Source of the DNA: Imbricaverruca yamaguchii
Lineage: Eukaryota; Arthropoda; Thecostraca; Neoverrucidae
DNA: 64,000 bases
Reading direction: 5' to 3'
Assembly: GCA_034440575.1 (NCBI GenBank)
Contig: JAOTOL010001656.1
Coordinates: 2,316,001 to 2,380,000, forward strand
Positions 22,001 to 33,999 of the stretch are shown piece by piece. The notes under the pieces were generated by a model. The model ran no database searches. It worked only from the letters and a program-made list of their open reading frames with translations, and had not been told where the DNA came from. Position numbers and translations under genes: made by a program. Positions within the stretch are counted from its first letter, which is position 1; each line of letters opens with the position of its first letter.

Positions 22001-22502
22001 CTGCATCCAGCTGAGTGACCGCCTGGACCAGGAAGGCGTCAAGCATCACGCCAAGGCGGAGCAGGCGCTGCTGGCTGACGGTGGCGCCGCAGGCCTCAGA
22101 GAGTTCCTGAGCAGCTCTCCGTGGTCAGCGGAGCTGTCAGCTGCTGACCTGGCGCCGCAGCTGCGCGTCCTGTTTAAAAGCAGGCGGCCGGAAAGCCTCG
22201 AAGAAGCGGCAGATATAATCCGGAACCTGGATGAGCCCACACGCAAGATGTTCCCGGACGCAGTGAAGCTGACGCGCCTGCTCCTCACCCTGCCGGCCAG
22301 CTCCGCCACGGCTGAGCGCAGCTTCAGTACGCTCCGCCGGCTGAAGACATGGCTGCGCGCCACAATGGGGCAGGCGCGCCTCAACGCGGTAGCTGTGTGC
22401 CACGTCCACCGCGACCGCCTGACTCGCGTGGATGTCGACCAGGTCGCGGCTGCCTTCATCCGTCAGAACCCTGGGCGAGAGCGGGTGTTCGGACTCGCGT
22501 AA
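19064..22502 (+). pseudogene. hAT transposase, TTF-type zinc finger/DUF4371-like, two frameshifts
   Basis: The exons are 19064-19093 (MDIRFFFSKK, a usual start for this family), 19540-19645 (Ser/Pro-rich, PPSKRAC) and 20346-22502; donors GTGAGT and GTGAGTT and acceptors CCCAG and TCCAG keep the frame. The third exon holds a TTF-type zinc finger (HWYQQYPWLHFD, CFYC, FNNWKKALEKFKQH), RNase-H-like pieces (VIVDGTQDLS, FDGAANMAGG, CPTRWTVR) and the C-terminal dimerisation block (LPASSATAERSFSTLRRLK). The frame shifts near 21195-21225 and again between about 21560 and 21650. From family knowledge it would cut and paste the element in the nucleus; this copy cannot make the full protein. Confidence 0.92.
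21561..21597. repeat. Perfect 37-bp palindrome inside the transposase
   Basis: The 18-base arms CAGCGAGGTACTGGCCAC and GTGGCCAGTACCTCGCTG flank a single G. It sits next to the second frameshift, suggesting a templated inverted duplication caused it. Confidence 0.95.
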
Positions 22503-23082
22503 AGGACTGGCGAGTGGCGCGCATGTGTCACAGCGGCAGCGGGAGCTCCAGTTTGTTTATGAGCCCTCTAATTTCAGATTGCTTGATTGAACTGCCGACG
22601 CGTCGCGATACATTACCTGATTTTGTGCTTTGCCTGGGACGGGAGCGCCAATTTTTATTTCGAAGAACGTTGTAGCATTTTGCTTTAATTCCTCACGAAC
22701 AGTTGTTGTATGTTTGTAGGCATGAATTCCTCGTGGCAGTCGCTGAATTTATCTAGTCCGCATCGGTGTCGCTGATGCAGTCGATGATGTACGAGTCAAG
22801 TCTACGCTTCTGAATGCTGAAAATGTTGCCATAGTCGGGGAATGTTACGCTTGTCGCCGAATCCGGGGCAATGGTAGAAAAGTTGCTATGATTATCAATG
22901 CAGAGTTGCTGTTCATGGATAAAGCATGAAGTGTTCCCAGTTTATTGTTTTTGACTGGTTGGCTGTACACACCAAGCTTTGCTTTCTCCATCCCCCCCCG
23001 CTCACCGGACATTGAACCCCATAGGTCGTTGCTGAACTGTGGAGCCTGACCCCCCAGCCAAAAATTCGTGGCGGCGCCCCTG

Positions 23083-24020
23083 GGCATAGCTCGGACAAAC
23101 AAAAACGACACCCGAATCCGCTGCACTGGCCTGGCATCGACCAAGATGTGTAGAGAGCTGTGTACGTTTCTGCCAGGTTAGTCAGCTGCGCCTACCTAGG
23201 CAGCAGAGGGAACCACTCAAGGCGAAGAAGACGCAGTCAGCGGCCTTCAAAGCCATGTCTGAGGACTACTTCACCTCGGATGGCCTCACATACCTTGTGT
23301 GTGTAGACCGTCTATCGGGGCGGCCATTTGTCGCACGTGAGCGGCGAAGTGACTGCCGGCGACCTGGTGCCCAGCCTGCGACACATTACTTCATGTCCAC
23401 GGCCACTGGCGTGCCAAGCGGCTTGCAAGCCGACGGCGGGCCGCAGTTTACCACAAAAGTCACCCATACCCTTTTGCGCCGATAGGGCGTGGAACCTCAA
23501 GTGTCCACACCTCAATGTAGGCAATCTAACCGACACCAGGAGGCGGTAGTCAAAGCCGTCAAGGGGCTTATTCAGAAAACGACGACAAGAGGAGATCCAG
23601 ATACGCACGTGCACGCTGAAAAAAAAAATGTTGGTGCTGCGCAACACGCCGCGAGTGTACGGGTGCTCGCCAGCCCAGGTCCTACGCAGCCATCCCCCCC
23701 AGGCCAACGGTACCAGCAGATCATTCGCATTCGCCGAGTGTTGGCATGGAGCGGCAGGCGTGTGCGACGCCATGCCGAAGAGATGCAGCGGCGCGCGACC
23801 GAGCACTATGAGGTGGCGACTCGCTGCCGTCAACCACTCCGGATGGGTCAGCAGGTGCTCCTGCAGGACCAAAAGACCAGTCTGCGGGACCGCACTGACA
23901 TGGTCGCTGGCGTCGGCAGTCGGCGAGATCATCGCATCCGCCTGCGAAGCGGACGCAGCGTCGCGCCTTTCTCTCGGGCAGTGTCACCAGTAACGGACGG
24001 GCAGATGTGGACAGTACCTT
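23083..24020 (+). pseudogene. Ty3/gypsy integrase remnant, right part
   Basis: It continues the frame of 17935-18209. It shows the CxxC half of the zinc-binding motif (CVRFCQVSQLRLP), LTYLVCVDRLSG (first Asp), GLQADGGPQFTT (second Asp), an in-frame TAG near 23484, then the Glu-containing helix and a C-terminal RIRLRSGR-type tail in shifted frames. Multiple stops and shifts make it dead. No LTR is recognised. Confidence 0.82.
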
Positions 24021-24329
24021 AGGTGCAAGAGTACACACGGTCGACCTATCGACACGGTTGACCTAGTCCCGACATGCAAGTGATACTCCACTTATCATGG
24101 CTGGATATTTTCGTGAAATGTATCTATTTTAAAAGGTATATTGATCAGTGAGACAGCCGACCTGCGAGCCGCTCTCCTACGGACAAAAAGTTCCAGAAAC
24201 TGGCAGATGCCAAAACCGTCCAAGTTGTGCGGCACCGTCATATTCCTGTATATAGTCTGCGTTGGTTCCTCTTTTTAACTCCGAAAAGCAGTGATGGGAT
24301 TTTCTGAGGAAGTAGCTAAAAATGAATGG

Positions 24330-24760
24330 TTCTTTGATCACAAAATCCCGCTGGCTTCTGTGAATCAGGCACGCACATGGGCTTCGAGGCCGGTGTGCAT
24401 GTGAGGCCGCTGCAGCTACTGCTGCTGCGGCTAAGCGGCTACTGCGGCTAAGCGGCTACCGCGGCTAAACAGCTACCGTGGAGAAGCAGCTACCGTAGCT
24501 AAGCGGCTACCGCGGCGAAGCGGTTATTGCGGCTGCAGTTATTGCGGCTAGGCGGCTAACTTGCTGTTCGTTGGAACTCCGGACAGTAGGATAGGGTAAA
24601 CACTGCTCGGCAATTAGTTCACCTCAGTTCTCTATCGTGGGGAACGGGTTGTGCAGTTTTATTGAGGATGTAAGGACGTGTTTGGCGTACCACGAAGCCC
24701 CGGGGCTGAAAGGGTAGGCCCGGTTGCAATGTATAGACGATCAGGACTTCGCAGCTGTTG
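24330..24760 (+). repeat. Dispersed repeat shared with 40945-41270
   Basis: Both stretches share CAAAATCCCGCTGGC, a GTATGCATGTG-like word, GGGTA(A/G)A-ACTG, GGACG(T/G)GTTTGGC and AAGCCCCG(G/A)GGCT in the same order. It is noncoding. This copy contains an inserted minisatellite (24408-24562). Confidence 0.65.
24408..24562 (+). repeat. CGGCTAAGCGGCTAC short tandem repeat
   Basis: About nine imperfect 15-18 bp units built on GCGGCTA. Confidence 0.85.
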
Positions 24761-24779
24761 CCGTACATGCACCATCACA

Positions 24780-25611
24780 ATGTTTGTGTTGTTGTTACAA
24801 CGAACCCTTTCACCTACAGATGTCCAAAGGTTCAACTAGGTCAAATCTAGGGTCCCGCACTTCTCGCCGGGAAATGCATTGATGTTTGAATGATTGGATG
24901 ATGCATAAATATTGGAATGGTTGGATGTTTTACTGATAGAGTGAATTATATCACGTCACGCAATATGCTGGTTCTTGAGTCGCTTCAGCATGCATCAGTG
25001 TTAAGATGGTCTGCATTTATGGGTTCGTCTAGCCAGCACATCATACCCCGGTGGACCACTTTAAACTTCTGAATTTCATCGATCCTCACCTGGGGTCAAA
25101 CTTTGACCTTGAAGGTCACATGCGCGAATATACTGCTGCTTTCTTTCACGATGTGAGATTATTCGGCGATAATACCTATCCGATAGTTGCTTTTTATTGA
25201 GGAGGATATTATTCGGTATGTTGTAATTTCCGACACGGCGTACTTTTGAAGTATTATCTGGTCGTTAAGAACCTAGGTTTCAAAACAAATGTAGCATGTT
25301 TCAGAAACGTCATCATACCGACCAAGATTGTGGTGGATTTTACAAAAAATGTCGAACATTTTCGTCTTCGTCATCAGGACTGGAACTAGAAAGCATCCTA
25401 GATTCCGTTGTATCCTTAACTAGTATAAGATGGCCCCTGCCAATGGGTGTTGGCAGCCGGTGATGTCATCTGGGCTTCGATTCGGGCTCAGCCGGTTACC
25501 ACGACGGCAATGATTTTTTTTTTCGAGCGTACTGCCGACTAGCAAGTACAGGTGATGTGTGTAAATTATACATCATGTGAAAGCTTGTTTCATGTAATTT
25601 TGATAATCGTG
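24780..25611. other. Intergenic, nothing recognised
   Basis: AT-rich, with no coding frame. It includes an everted AGGTCA pair (TGACCTTGAAGGTCA near 25107). Confidence 0.4.
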
Positions 25612-25615
25612 TTAA

Positions 25616-26443
25616 CCCGTCTCGTCTCGGGGGGTCTTCAACCGCCCCCTCAGGTTTTTCGCGGCTAGCGGACGAGCAGCGCGCGGCAGCGCGCCCAAAT
25701 TTAGCATACCTTTTCCCACATCAATTTGACATGCTGATTCAAAATGTTTAGGTCAGGTCATCAAGGGTCAACGAGTTAGTCAAGGTCAAGTGAGGTCACC
25801 TCCAAAAATGTTCAACCAGTCGTCATGCTTTAACGGATACAGATATTTCAATGAAACTTTCAGCGTTTGCTTATCTTTACGGGTGCAACAAAGCGGACGA
25901 GTGGATTTTTTCCTTTTTGACTACACATAAATTTTGCGTATTTGCCAAATTGCAGTTTAAATACAGGATTTTGGCTAAAGTAAGCATTTTATATTAGGGA
26001 AAGTTGACTTCCAACAACATTTCTCAGTCTGCACCACCCATTGGAAGAGGAAAATTAAAGAAAACTTGAAAACCCAAAATTTTGCAATTTCACAAAAAAA
26101 AATGTATCTTGGGGACCAAAAAAAATATACCCTGGTCGATTTCGCTATACTTTTCTTATTTCAAATAAATTTTGTTTTTTTTCATATATCCCAAAATGAA
26201 CTCCCCAAAGTCAAAAACATAATGTAAGTGGTGAAAAGTCGTGAAAATCTAGCCTCCCTGGTGACGTCACTTTTAAGGGAAATTGATTTGGAGGGTGGAC
26301 CTCGACGCTACTCGTCGACCGCTTTTCGATGACACCTCTTTCGTTTGCGTGCGATGCGTAGTTTTGATTTTAGATGGGGGTCTTCAACCGCCCCCCCCCC
26401 CCTGAGACGGGGTGTGAGGATTTGACCGGAAAGACGGCGCGGG
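25616..26443 (-). mobile_element. TTAA-flanked noncoding element, family 1, copy B (inverted)
   Basis: It begins TTAACCCGTCTCGTCTCGGG (TTAA at 25612-25615) and ends GGCGCGGGCTAA, so the right flank has one change from TTAA. Its internal order is the reverse complement of copies A and C. It contains TCAAGGTCA. Confidence 0.85.
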
Positions 26444-26449
26444 CTAAAC

Positions 26450-28004
26450 TTTCAAATCAGCGTGTTATTAATTATCTAAGATTTTGTTGTTTGGGCACAT
26501 CTTATATCCACCAACACCATGTAACTTAAACGCGGCCGGGCCGTCGGCGCCGGCGGTGTAAGCGGTAGCTGGTTGGTCTAATAACTTTCAGGTACCAAGT
26601 TTGGGGCCCGATGCGGGTAGGACTTTTGTTCGTGTCGAGGAGAAATCCTTCTAATTAGTGGCACTACATTATAATATTACTTGCATGGAACCAGCTTTAT
26701 ATAAAGGGAAGTCATGCACGCAGTTATTCTGCAGCGCCGGGGTCGGTCACCTCAACTTGCGCTATAGTTGGTCACTTTTTTGTCCAGCCAGTCATAGGAA
26801 GTGCGTAAGGCGCTAACGGCTTAGGTCAGGATGTAGGCCCCCAGCTACTCCATGGTATGGGTGGCGCTGAATCGGGGATGGGGGCAGGAGGCATGTCCGC
26901 CTGAATTGAATAACTTGAACCTTAACCCTACGACGGTGCATGGCAAATATTCACTTTAAGATGGATTTTTTTCCACCTCCCATCTGCACCCATCTGCCAA
27001 AATGCGTGGCGCCGCCATGCTCCTGGAGGTGTGCATATGGCGTTAAATTCTGAAGACAATTGGGGGAATAAATAATGGCAATGGACAGGCCCAAATAGAC
27101 TTGGGGGTGCACCCTATAGGGCCCCATGTTGTTTAACATTGAGATTATTGGGGAAGAAAGCGAACATTGAGGGCCCACTTGCCACCTCAAAAGTATGCAA
27201 AACAGCACCCTATGTGTGCATACGATCACGGTATATAATTTGTTATCAAAACAATCAACTGTGTATGGCATCGAACAGTCAAATGACTTGACCCGTGCTG
27301 GAGTGAGAGCGATGCCAGTTCTAAGCTCGGCTCCACGCCTCTCCAGATTATTCTTGGCGAGCACACGTCGCCAGTGTTCCGTCAGCCTTGGTCTCACAGG
27401 GAAAGACTTAGTCTCACTCAGTATCCCCGCGAAGTACTTGATGATCATTTTGTCTGTCCAGGTGAACGTGGACTCCAACACCTAGTGGAAACTTTCAATG
27501 AGCTTCGGATGTCTGTTGATCTGATCAGATTATTGGGCATGTTGAACACATAAGTCTGCATTCGACACTCTTGTTTGAGGGGAGGACCACATAGGGTCTC
27601 TTGTTAAAAGTTGAAATCATAGTGAGGGCACAGCCAACATTGGCGGGTGAGGGGGTGGGGGCAGTACCATTCGATAGGCATTCAAGCCTATACCACTGGG
27701 TTGCTGGCGTCCATACTAAATTTAGCAACTTTTTGGGGGGAGTGGGGGTAAGTATCAGTAAGTATCTATGTATCTATGTGTATCTATGTAAGTATCTAAG
27801 TATCAGTAAGTATCTATGTGTCGCTAGCATATGTCCAATTCTGAGTCGACAAATGGCAACTGCGTCCCTCCTAGCTCGGCCAAATGACGATGATCATAGC
27901 GTTAAGTGTGGTTTGATTCACTTTAATTTGCTTTGCTCCATTCGGTCCCAGCTTTCCTGTCACTGCCTGTAAAGAAATGATGATATAGTTTGGTAGTGGT
28001 CACT
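26450..28004. other. Intergenic; short GTATCTAT microsatellite at about 27755-27815
   Basis: No gene is recognised. AAGTATCTATGT and CAGTAAGTATC words repeat for about 60 bp. Confidence 0.45.
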
Positions 28005-28262
28005 CCGGCACACGGCCGTTCGTTTGGTGAAGGTTTCATTGGAATCGACCCAGCGGTTACCGAGATCGGTCATGTCGGTGAGCCTAAAATTGTTTTTCTG
28101 CGATTTCGTGACCTTTGACCTGACCCAAGGTCACGAAAGTCCAAACCACACGCCTCTGGCACACTGGCGATTGTTTGGTGTAGGTCTCATGAAGATCGAG
28201 CCAGCGGTTGCCGAGATGGTCCATGTCGGCGAGATGGTGTCGGTCAAACCGTGTCGGTGAGA
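28005..28262 (+). repeat. Two-copy tandem duplication, about 150-bp unit
   Basis: GGCACAC-GGCG-TTGTTTGGTG and CAGCGGTT(A/G)CCGAGAT appear at 28005 onward and again from 28156 with similar spacing. Confidence 0.75.
28104..28138. promoter_or_regulatory. Palindromic TGACCT cluster with a DR1-type nuclear-receptor site
   Basis: TTTCGTGACCTT and AAGGTCACGAAA form inverted arms. Between and across them lies TGACCTTTGACCT, a perfect direct repeat spaced by one base (DR1). Such sites bind RXR/USP- or HNF4-type receptors. Function here is inference only. Confidence 0.4.
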
Positions 28263-29129
28263 TGGTGTCTGTTTTTTAGTCCCTCCCTTCCAGGAACACA
28301 GTCCATGGTGGTTAGTTTTAGGACAATGGGAAGAAGGTGTTAGGTCAACTTGAACAAGTTCAGTTTCTACATTTGTCTTCCAAGTTATCTTCATTTGGGC
28401 TTCTTATATATGAATGCTTTGGTTTGTGAAATTTGGAAGCAAAAAAAGAAACAGCATCATGTTTTTTCCTGAAAACAGGCTAGATCAGGTTTGGTTTGAT
28501 GGGGATAATCCAAAACCAATTGCATGTGCATGAACTTGTATCTACGGATTTGTTGGTGGCCAGTAAAGCTGGCATCAAACACACATTTAAGTCACGGCTG
28601 GAACGAATTGTACTGGAAAGAGCTGATCAAGCTCGTGTTCATGACCCAGGGTAGAACGGAGCAGGTGTTGCACCGTGGTTGCTGTCTCAGTTTAGTTGTG
28701 TTGCTGGTCTGTACGCATGAAGGCATTGTGTTTCTTGGTGGCCCAGATATGTACCGAGAAAGGTGCGAAATATAAGTCCGGAATATAATGTAAAACCGGA
28801 ATATAATTCAGCAGCATTCTAGCATAAAAGGACACTTCTGGCATATGACGTCACGTGGCGTAGGCTTCGTCTAGTTTAAACTAACTATACTAGATGTGCG
28901 GATTTGGGAGTACCTGCTGTCACTAGTTATCTTGATTTTAGTACCCACGCATGCTCAATGCGGCGCGATTGCAACCGGAGGTAAGGTGGCGTTGCTGTAG
29001 GGTGCGCTGCGATAAGGAAAGGGGACGGTGGCGTCCGATGTGCTCGGGATTGGCCTTCAATATTATCTTGGTGTTCTATCGTGAATATTTATCAGTCCAA
29101 TAGTTTCAAACCATTGAAGGAGTGTGAAG

Positions 29130-29480
29130 ATGTCTCTTGACACAATCCCGAAGGACACCAGAAACTTACGTGCCTGCTTATTGTGTTCGCTGATCAAGCA
29201 TTTTGAGCAGTTCGAGGCAGATGGATGTGAAAATTGTGACGAATTTCTCGGTATGAAAAGAAACAGGGAAAATGTTCATGACTGCACAAGCTCTAATTTT
29301 GATGGAACCGTCGGTGTGATGAGTCCAGAGGACAGCTGGGTTTGTAAATGGCAGAGAATCAACCATTTTGTGAAGGGTGTTTATGCTATCTCTGTCACTG
29401 GACGACTGCCACCTGAAATTATCAGGGATTTGAAGGCCCGAGGGATTACCTATAGATCAAGAGACACCAGTCAACAGTAG
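29130..29480 (+). CDS. Spt4: Transcription elongation factor SPT4
   Basis: This 116-residue protein matches metazoan SPT4 along its length. It has an N-terminal zinc ribbon with Cys16, Cys19, Cys33 and Cys36 (CLLC and CENC), then [22 protein letters not shown] and [12 protein letters not shown], ending SRDT. SPT4 pairs with SPT5 (DSIF) to control promoter-proximal pausing and processivity of RNA polymerase II. I chose ATG at 29130 because it gives the family's usual length and start. The coding region has no intron here. A good donor-like AAAG|GTAAGA lies about 30 bases after the stop, so the 3' UTR may be spliced. The frame is intact, with no signs of decay. Confidence 0.96.
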   Translation: MSLDTIPKDTRNLRACLLCSLIKHFEQFEADGCENCDEFLGMKRNRENVHDCTSSNFDGTVGVMSPEDSWVCKWQRINHFVKGVYAISVTGRLPPEIIRDLKARGITYRSRDTSQQ

Positions 29481-30057
29481 GATGTACAAAGATCCTTCTG
29501 ACGTGAAAGGTAAGACAGGAATGTTGCTGCTAGTGATTGTGTATGACATCTAACTGAATTTGGGTGGTAGATGATGCAGTTTACTGGCTTTTAAGTAAGT
29601 ACCTATGTCAATTCTGAATGGGTGCATATAGCTTCAGGGGACAGAAAGGATGCCCTTGATTGTTGAGTGGTTTAATAGATAGTTTTGTCCTGTGGAGGTA
29701 ATTTTTAGGACAACATGCATATTGGATGTTATTGGAGATGAAGGTAAACTTTGATTCTTCAGTTGGTATTAATGCAGAGTATTTTAGCCTGAAAATGACA
29801 ATGTGACCACTTATTGCACTGCAAATGATTACTGTTCAGTTGACAAATAATTACAAGATAATAATTTTAGCTCCACAAATAAGCCCATTGCATACAATTA
29901 CCCATACTTGGTGTGTTGCAGGTGTGATGAAGAAGAAATGCAATGCTTTGTGTACTTAAATGCTCATTGACATTGAAAATCTTATGTTGCTGGATTAGTT
30001 CCATATTATTTCCTGACTAGGTTAGGTTCTTATATTATTATTATTAGGTTACATATC

Positions 30058-31016
30058 AGTGTAGGATTTCCATATTTTTCTTGGAAGGAGTACGCAATTT
30101 TGAGTTGGAGTACCAAAAATCACTATGCACTTGCCAACAATTAACCCTGTTTAGTGGGGCTGAAAACCAGTGTTCTTATCCTGGCAGAGATGACAGGCAC
30201 CACAAGGAATTGAGACCTTGTATTCTTAACACTTAGCCAAGGCACAATACCACTTATGCACTTGACACCCAGCACCACCAGGAAAGCATAGTGATTGCTG
30301 GAAAATAGAGCTGGGTTAGATTCACTTACCCCAGTGGTGATCTATGGCAACCGGTGGGCAGCCAAACAAGAGATCCGAACAGTTATTACAGATCTGTCAC
30401 TGACACTGATAAATGCCAAATGCAGTTATATTTCATGATTTATCTTTGTACACATTTTCAAAAAAAAAATATTGACAGTCATTCATAAGTTTACAAATGG
30501 CATTGGTGTCTTGGCAGTGTAGGATTTCCTTTTTTCTTTATAGTGGACTACACAATTTTTAGCTGGAGTACAAAAAATAGCTATGCACTTGCCAACAATC
30601 AATGTTGTTTTAGTGGGGTTGAAACCAATTTTCTTACCTACTTCTTACCCTGGCAGAGATGGTGGGCACTGTGAGGAATTGAAACCTTGTACCCTTGAAA
30701 ACCACTGATGCAAGGCACAACACCACTAGTATTCACCTCGCACACAAGTGCCATCCTTTGTGCTGCACAAACATAGCGAATGCTGAAAAATAGAGCTGGG
30801 TCTGATTCACTTACCCCAACAACAATCTATGGTGATCACTGGGCTGGCAAACAGGGGATGGGTTGGATAAGATTGGAACAGGTATTATGGATCCTTTGCT
30901 GACACTGATGAATCCCAAATGCAGTTATATTTCAAGGCACATGATTTTTCTTCACACACATTTCCCCCAAAATTTGACAGTCATTACAAGTTCACAAATG
31001 GCATTGGTTTCTTGGT
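30058..31016 (+). repeat. Two-copy tandem duplication (about 456 and 502 bp) downstream of SPT4
   Basis: Unit 1 (30058-30513) and unit 2 (30514-31016) both run from CAGTGTAGGATTTCC through TATGCACTTGCCAACAAT and AATAGAGCTGGGT to ACAAATGGCATTGGT. Differences are moderate and include small indels. It is noncoding. Confidence 0.9.
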
Positions 31017-31019
31017 GTC

Positions 31020-31780
31020 ATGGCCTCAGAGAACTTGCTTGCTCCAAAGTCCAGTGTTGGAAAAACTGACAATTGTTGGTGTCATGCATACCAATACATT
31101 ATGTACTCCAGGATTGTGACTAAATTAAATATTTTGTACTCCAAAAGGGAAAACGAAGAACAACATTGTTTGGTTGAGTGCTACCACTCAAAGTCCATAC
31201 CTGAAAACAACTAGCAGTTTCAGCGATCCCAGCGTACCGACCAGTCAACGTCACTACACATCCTTGAAAGGCAGTACAAAGTGTACTGAACATGCTTGTC
31301 GGTGTTGTGCTAAAACCCTGAAAGGGCATTGCTAAAGCCATCTGTGCACAACTTGCGGCTCTTCACATGTGAAGAGATGCTATATTTGTGTCAATAAAGT
31401 CAATAATTAATTCAATATTTATTAAATATTGATTCAATATTATACATCAATATTATATGGGCACTACATGACCAACACAGCCAATGCACCCTGAAGCCTC
31501 AATGACTTGCTTACTACCACCAACGTCACATCAGAATGGGCGTAAGGTCGACGGATAAGTGCCTTATTCCTGTTTAAGTATTCAGGTTATGGTCATAACA
31601 GGTCACATCAAGATAGTGTTGGGTTACCTGGGGAAAAAAGGACGTCTAATTCCAATTATATGCCGAAACATCCTACCAAATGGTGCTTAGTCTGAACAAG
31701 ATCCGAGGTTATCATTGGTCAAGGACTCCAGTAATCGTGGATATAAAGACAAAAAAATAAGGGAAAAAAAAAGAAAAGGG
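31020..31780. other. Intergenic; possible diverged SINE-tail copy at about 31459-31510
   Basis: GGGCACTACATGACCAACAC...ATGCACCCTGAAGCC resembles the short SINE-tail motif with broken pairing. The rest is AT-rich without a gene. Confidence 0.4.
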
Positions 31781-32205
31781 TTGGAGCAGTTGCCACCAAA
31801 ACTGTCAATCAGCCCTCCCTGTAATACTGAAAAGCAAGCCCTATATTCTTATAATGATTGTCTATGCTGTTTTAAAGATGTTCAATGTGCTGCTACTGAC
31901 GATGTTTTTGGCAGCTGTTCCAGTGTTCCACTACCCGTTGGTGAAGAAAGTTTGCCTTTACCTTGTTCTGCTGTGGTTAACTTTAATTTTGAATTTATGA
32001 CCTCTAATTGCATCATTTCTGTTAAATTCAAACATTTCCCAAGGTACCCCTCCAGACCATTGACAAATTTAAAGACCTTGATGAGATCTCCTCTCAGCCT
32101 TCTATATCTAAGTGAAAACATTCATTTTTAATCTTTCCTCATATGCCAGGTTGCTTATGCCATTAACCATTTTTTTAGCCCCCCTTTTATTCTCTCCCAA
32201 AACAA
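31780..32205 (-). mobile_element. LINE (CR1/L2-like) 3' fragment
   Basis: The minus strand reads MFSLRYRRLRGDLIKVFKF and a decayed C-terminal tail, co-linear with the larger LINE remnant at 47850-49790. It lacks the 53-bp insertion found in that copy, so it shows the empty site (near 31868-31890). Confidence 0.85.
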
Positions 32206-32209
32206 AAAA

Positions 32210-33038
32210 ACTTTTTTTTTAATAAGAAAAAAACCAAATTTGAAATATTAAAAAAAAGTCGCCTTTTATATAAAAAAAAAAATTCTCATCCTCTTTTCCT
32301 TTTTTTGACATGCCAATAGTCTGTGCAGTGCTATTGGCCCCGAGTCTGCAATGACTTTGAATAATCCAACATTTGCTGTGATAATGCAACTAAAACAGCG
32401 AAAGATAGATTTTTGCCGAAATATGACCGGATGTAACCTGGTGACGCCGTGCTGCGTGCACCGCCATGGTTTGTGAGTTATAGACTCCAAGTACGGAAGA
32501 TGATGTGGTCAGGTACAAGTTAAGCGACCTCTGGGTCCATGACTTGGCGTTATATTTCCAAAGACAGCACATGGGATGGTTTCACTGATGGACCAACACA
32601 CAAAATTCGAAGAGGGCGATAAAATAATTGCCTGTTCTTGGTAGATTTCACATGGCCCGTATCTAATCGCTAATATTTATGCTGTTAAATGCTGATAAAT
32701 AGTTGACATGTTTCACCTTCCAGACATTTTAGCATAGTGTAGTGTTGCTAGTCCAACGTATTGTCAGATTCTTTCGACCTCGTCATGGGCTTTGATGCTT
32801 CCTTTTTATATCCCACCGTACGAAAATGAATTACAGAGTGTCATGTACTTATGCTTCCCTTCTCATGCTTTTCACCAACATTGTGGACTGATTATTTGCT
32901 CGATCCTGAATGTGTAGTGCAACATGTTGTTTTTATCACATGTAGCATCACGGGCATTTATCAGGCTGTTTCGTTGCCAGTTCAACTATAAATGCTATAG
33001 CAATAGGGACATCGAGCTCAAGCCTCTCCCATCTAACC
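32210..33038. other. Intergenic, nothing recognised
   Basis: A/T-rich runs and short frames only. Confidence 0.4.
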
Positions 33039-33042
33039 TTAA

Positions 33043-33852
33043 CCCGCGCCGTCTTTCCGGTAAAATCCTCCCACCTCGTCTGGGGGGGGGGGGACTGTTG
33101 AAGATCCCCCTCTAAAATTAAAACTTAAGCATCGCACAAAAACATCGGAAAGCGCTCGACGAGTAGTGTCCGGGTCCACCATCCAAAACAAAATTCCCCC
33201 AAAGTGACGTCACCAGGGAGCTAGATTTTCACGACTTTTCACGACTTACATTATGTTTTTATTCCGGGGAGTTCATTTTGGGGATATATGAAAAAACAAT
33301 ATATTTGGAATGAGAAAAGGACAGCGAAATCGACCAGGGCTATAATTGTTTTTGGCCCCCCAAAATAACTTTTTCTTTCAAAATTTTGAGTTTTCAAGTT
33401 TTCTTTAATCTTCCTTTTCCAGACAGAGACACGTTGTTGGAAGTCAACTTGCCCCAATAAAAATGCTTACTTTAGCCAGAATCCTTTATTTAAACTGCAA
33501 TTTGGCAGATACGCAAAATTTATATGTAGTCAAAAACAAAAAACAAAACAAAAATTCAACTCGTACGTTTTGTTGCATCCGTAAAGATAAGTAAATGCTG
33601 AAAGTTTCATTAAAATATCTATCCGTTAAAGCGTGACGACTGGTCCAACTTTTTTGGAGGTGACTCACTTGACCTTGACTAACTCCTTGACCCTAGATGA
33701 CCTGACTTAAAAATTTTGAATCAGCATGTCAAATTGATGTGGGAAAGGGTATGCCAAATTTGGGCGCGCTGCCGCGCACCGTTCGTCCGCTATCCACGAA
33801 AAACCTGGGGGGGGGGGGGCAGTTGAAGACCCCTCCCCCGAGACGGGATGGG
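33043..33852 (+). mobile_element. TTAA-flanked noncoding element, family 1, copy C (best preserved)
   Basis: It is about 810 bp and is bounded by TTAA at 33039-33042 and 33853-33856, with the element starting CCC and ending GGG. TTAA target plus CCC/GGG ends is the piggyBac pattern, so a non-autonomous piggyBac-like MITE is inferred. No open frame is shared between copies. Confidence 0.85.
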
Positions 33853-33999
33853 TTAAACAGTTTAGTCTAAGTACTGTGGTGTGTCTAAGCACTTCTGGTG
33901 ATAGTCTAGATGTGCACTGGTGATCGCCATTGTGTTGACGTTTGCACACGTGCTGCCTCAGGATCGGTCCAGTAGAGTGGGCCGGCACAGTTGGTGGGC

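Larger units (their letters stand above)
18210..23082 (+). mobile_element. Complete hAT DNA transposon (ZMYM1/TTF-type), 4.87 kb
   Basis: The ends are CAGGGGCGCC at 18210-18219 and GGCGCCCCTG at 23073-23082, a 10-bp perfect terminal inverted repeat. Flanks are identical 8-bp duplications GGCATAGC at 18202-18209 and 23083-23090, diagnostic of hAT. Inside lies one spliced transposase gene (19064-22502) with frameshifts. Intact ends and duplication but a broken gene imply a moderately young, now non-autonomous copy. Confidence 0.95.

Noticed and set aside
23312..23932. 206-residue minus-strand frame
   Set aside because: It is a shadow of the plus-strand gypsy integrase remnant.
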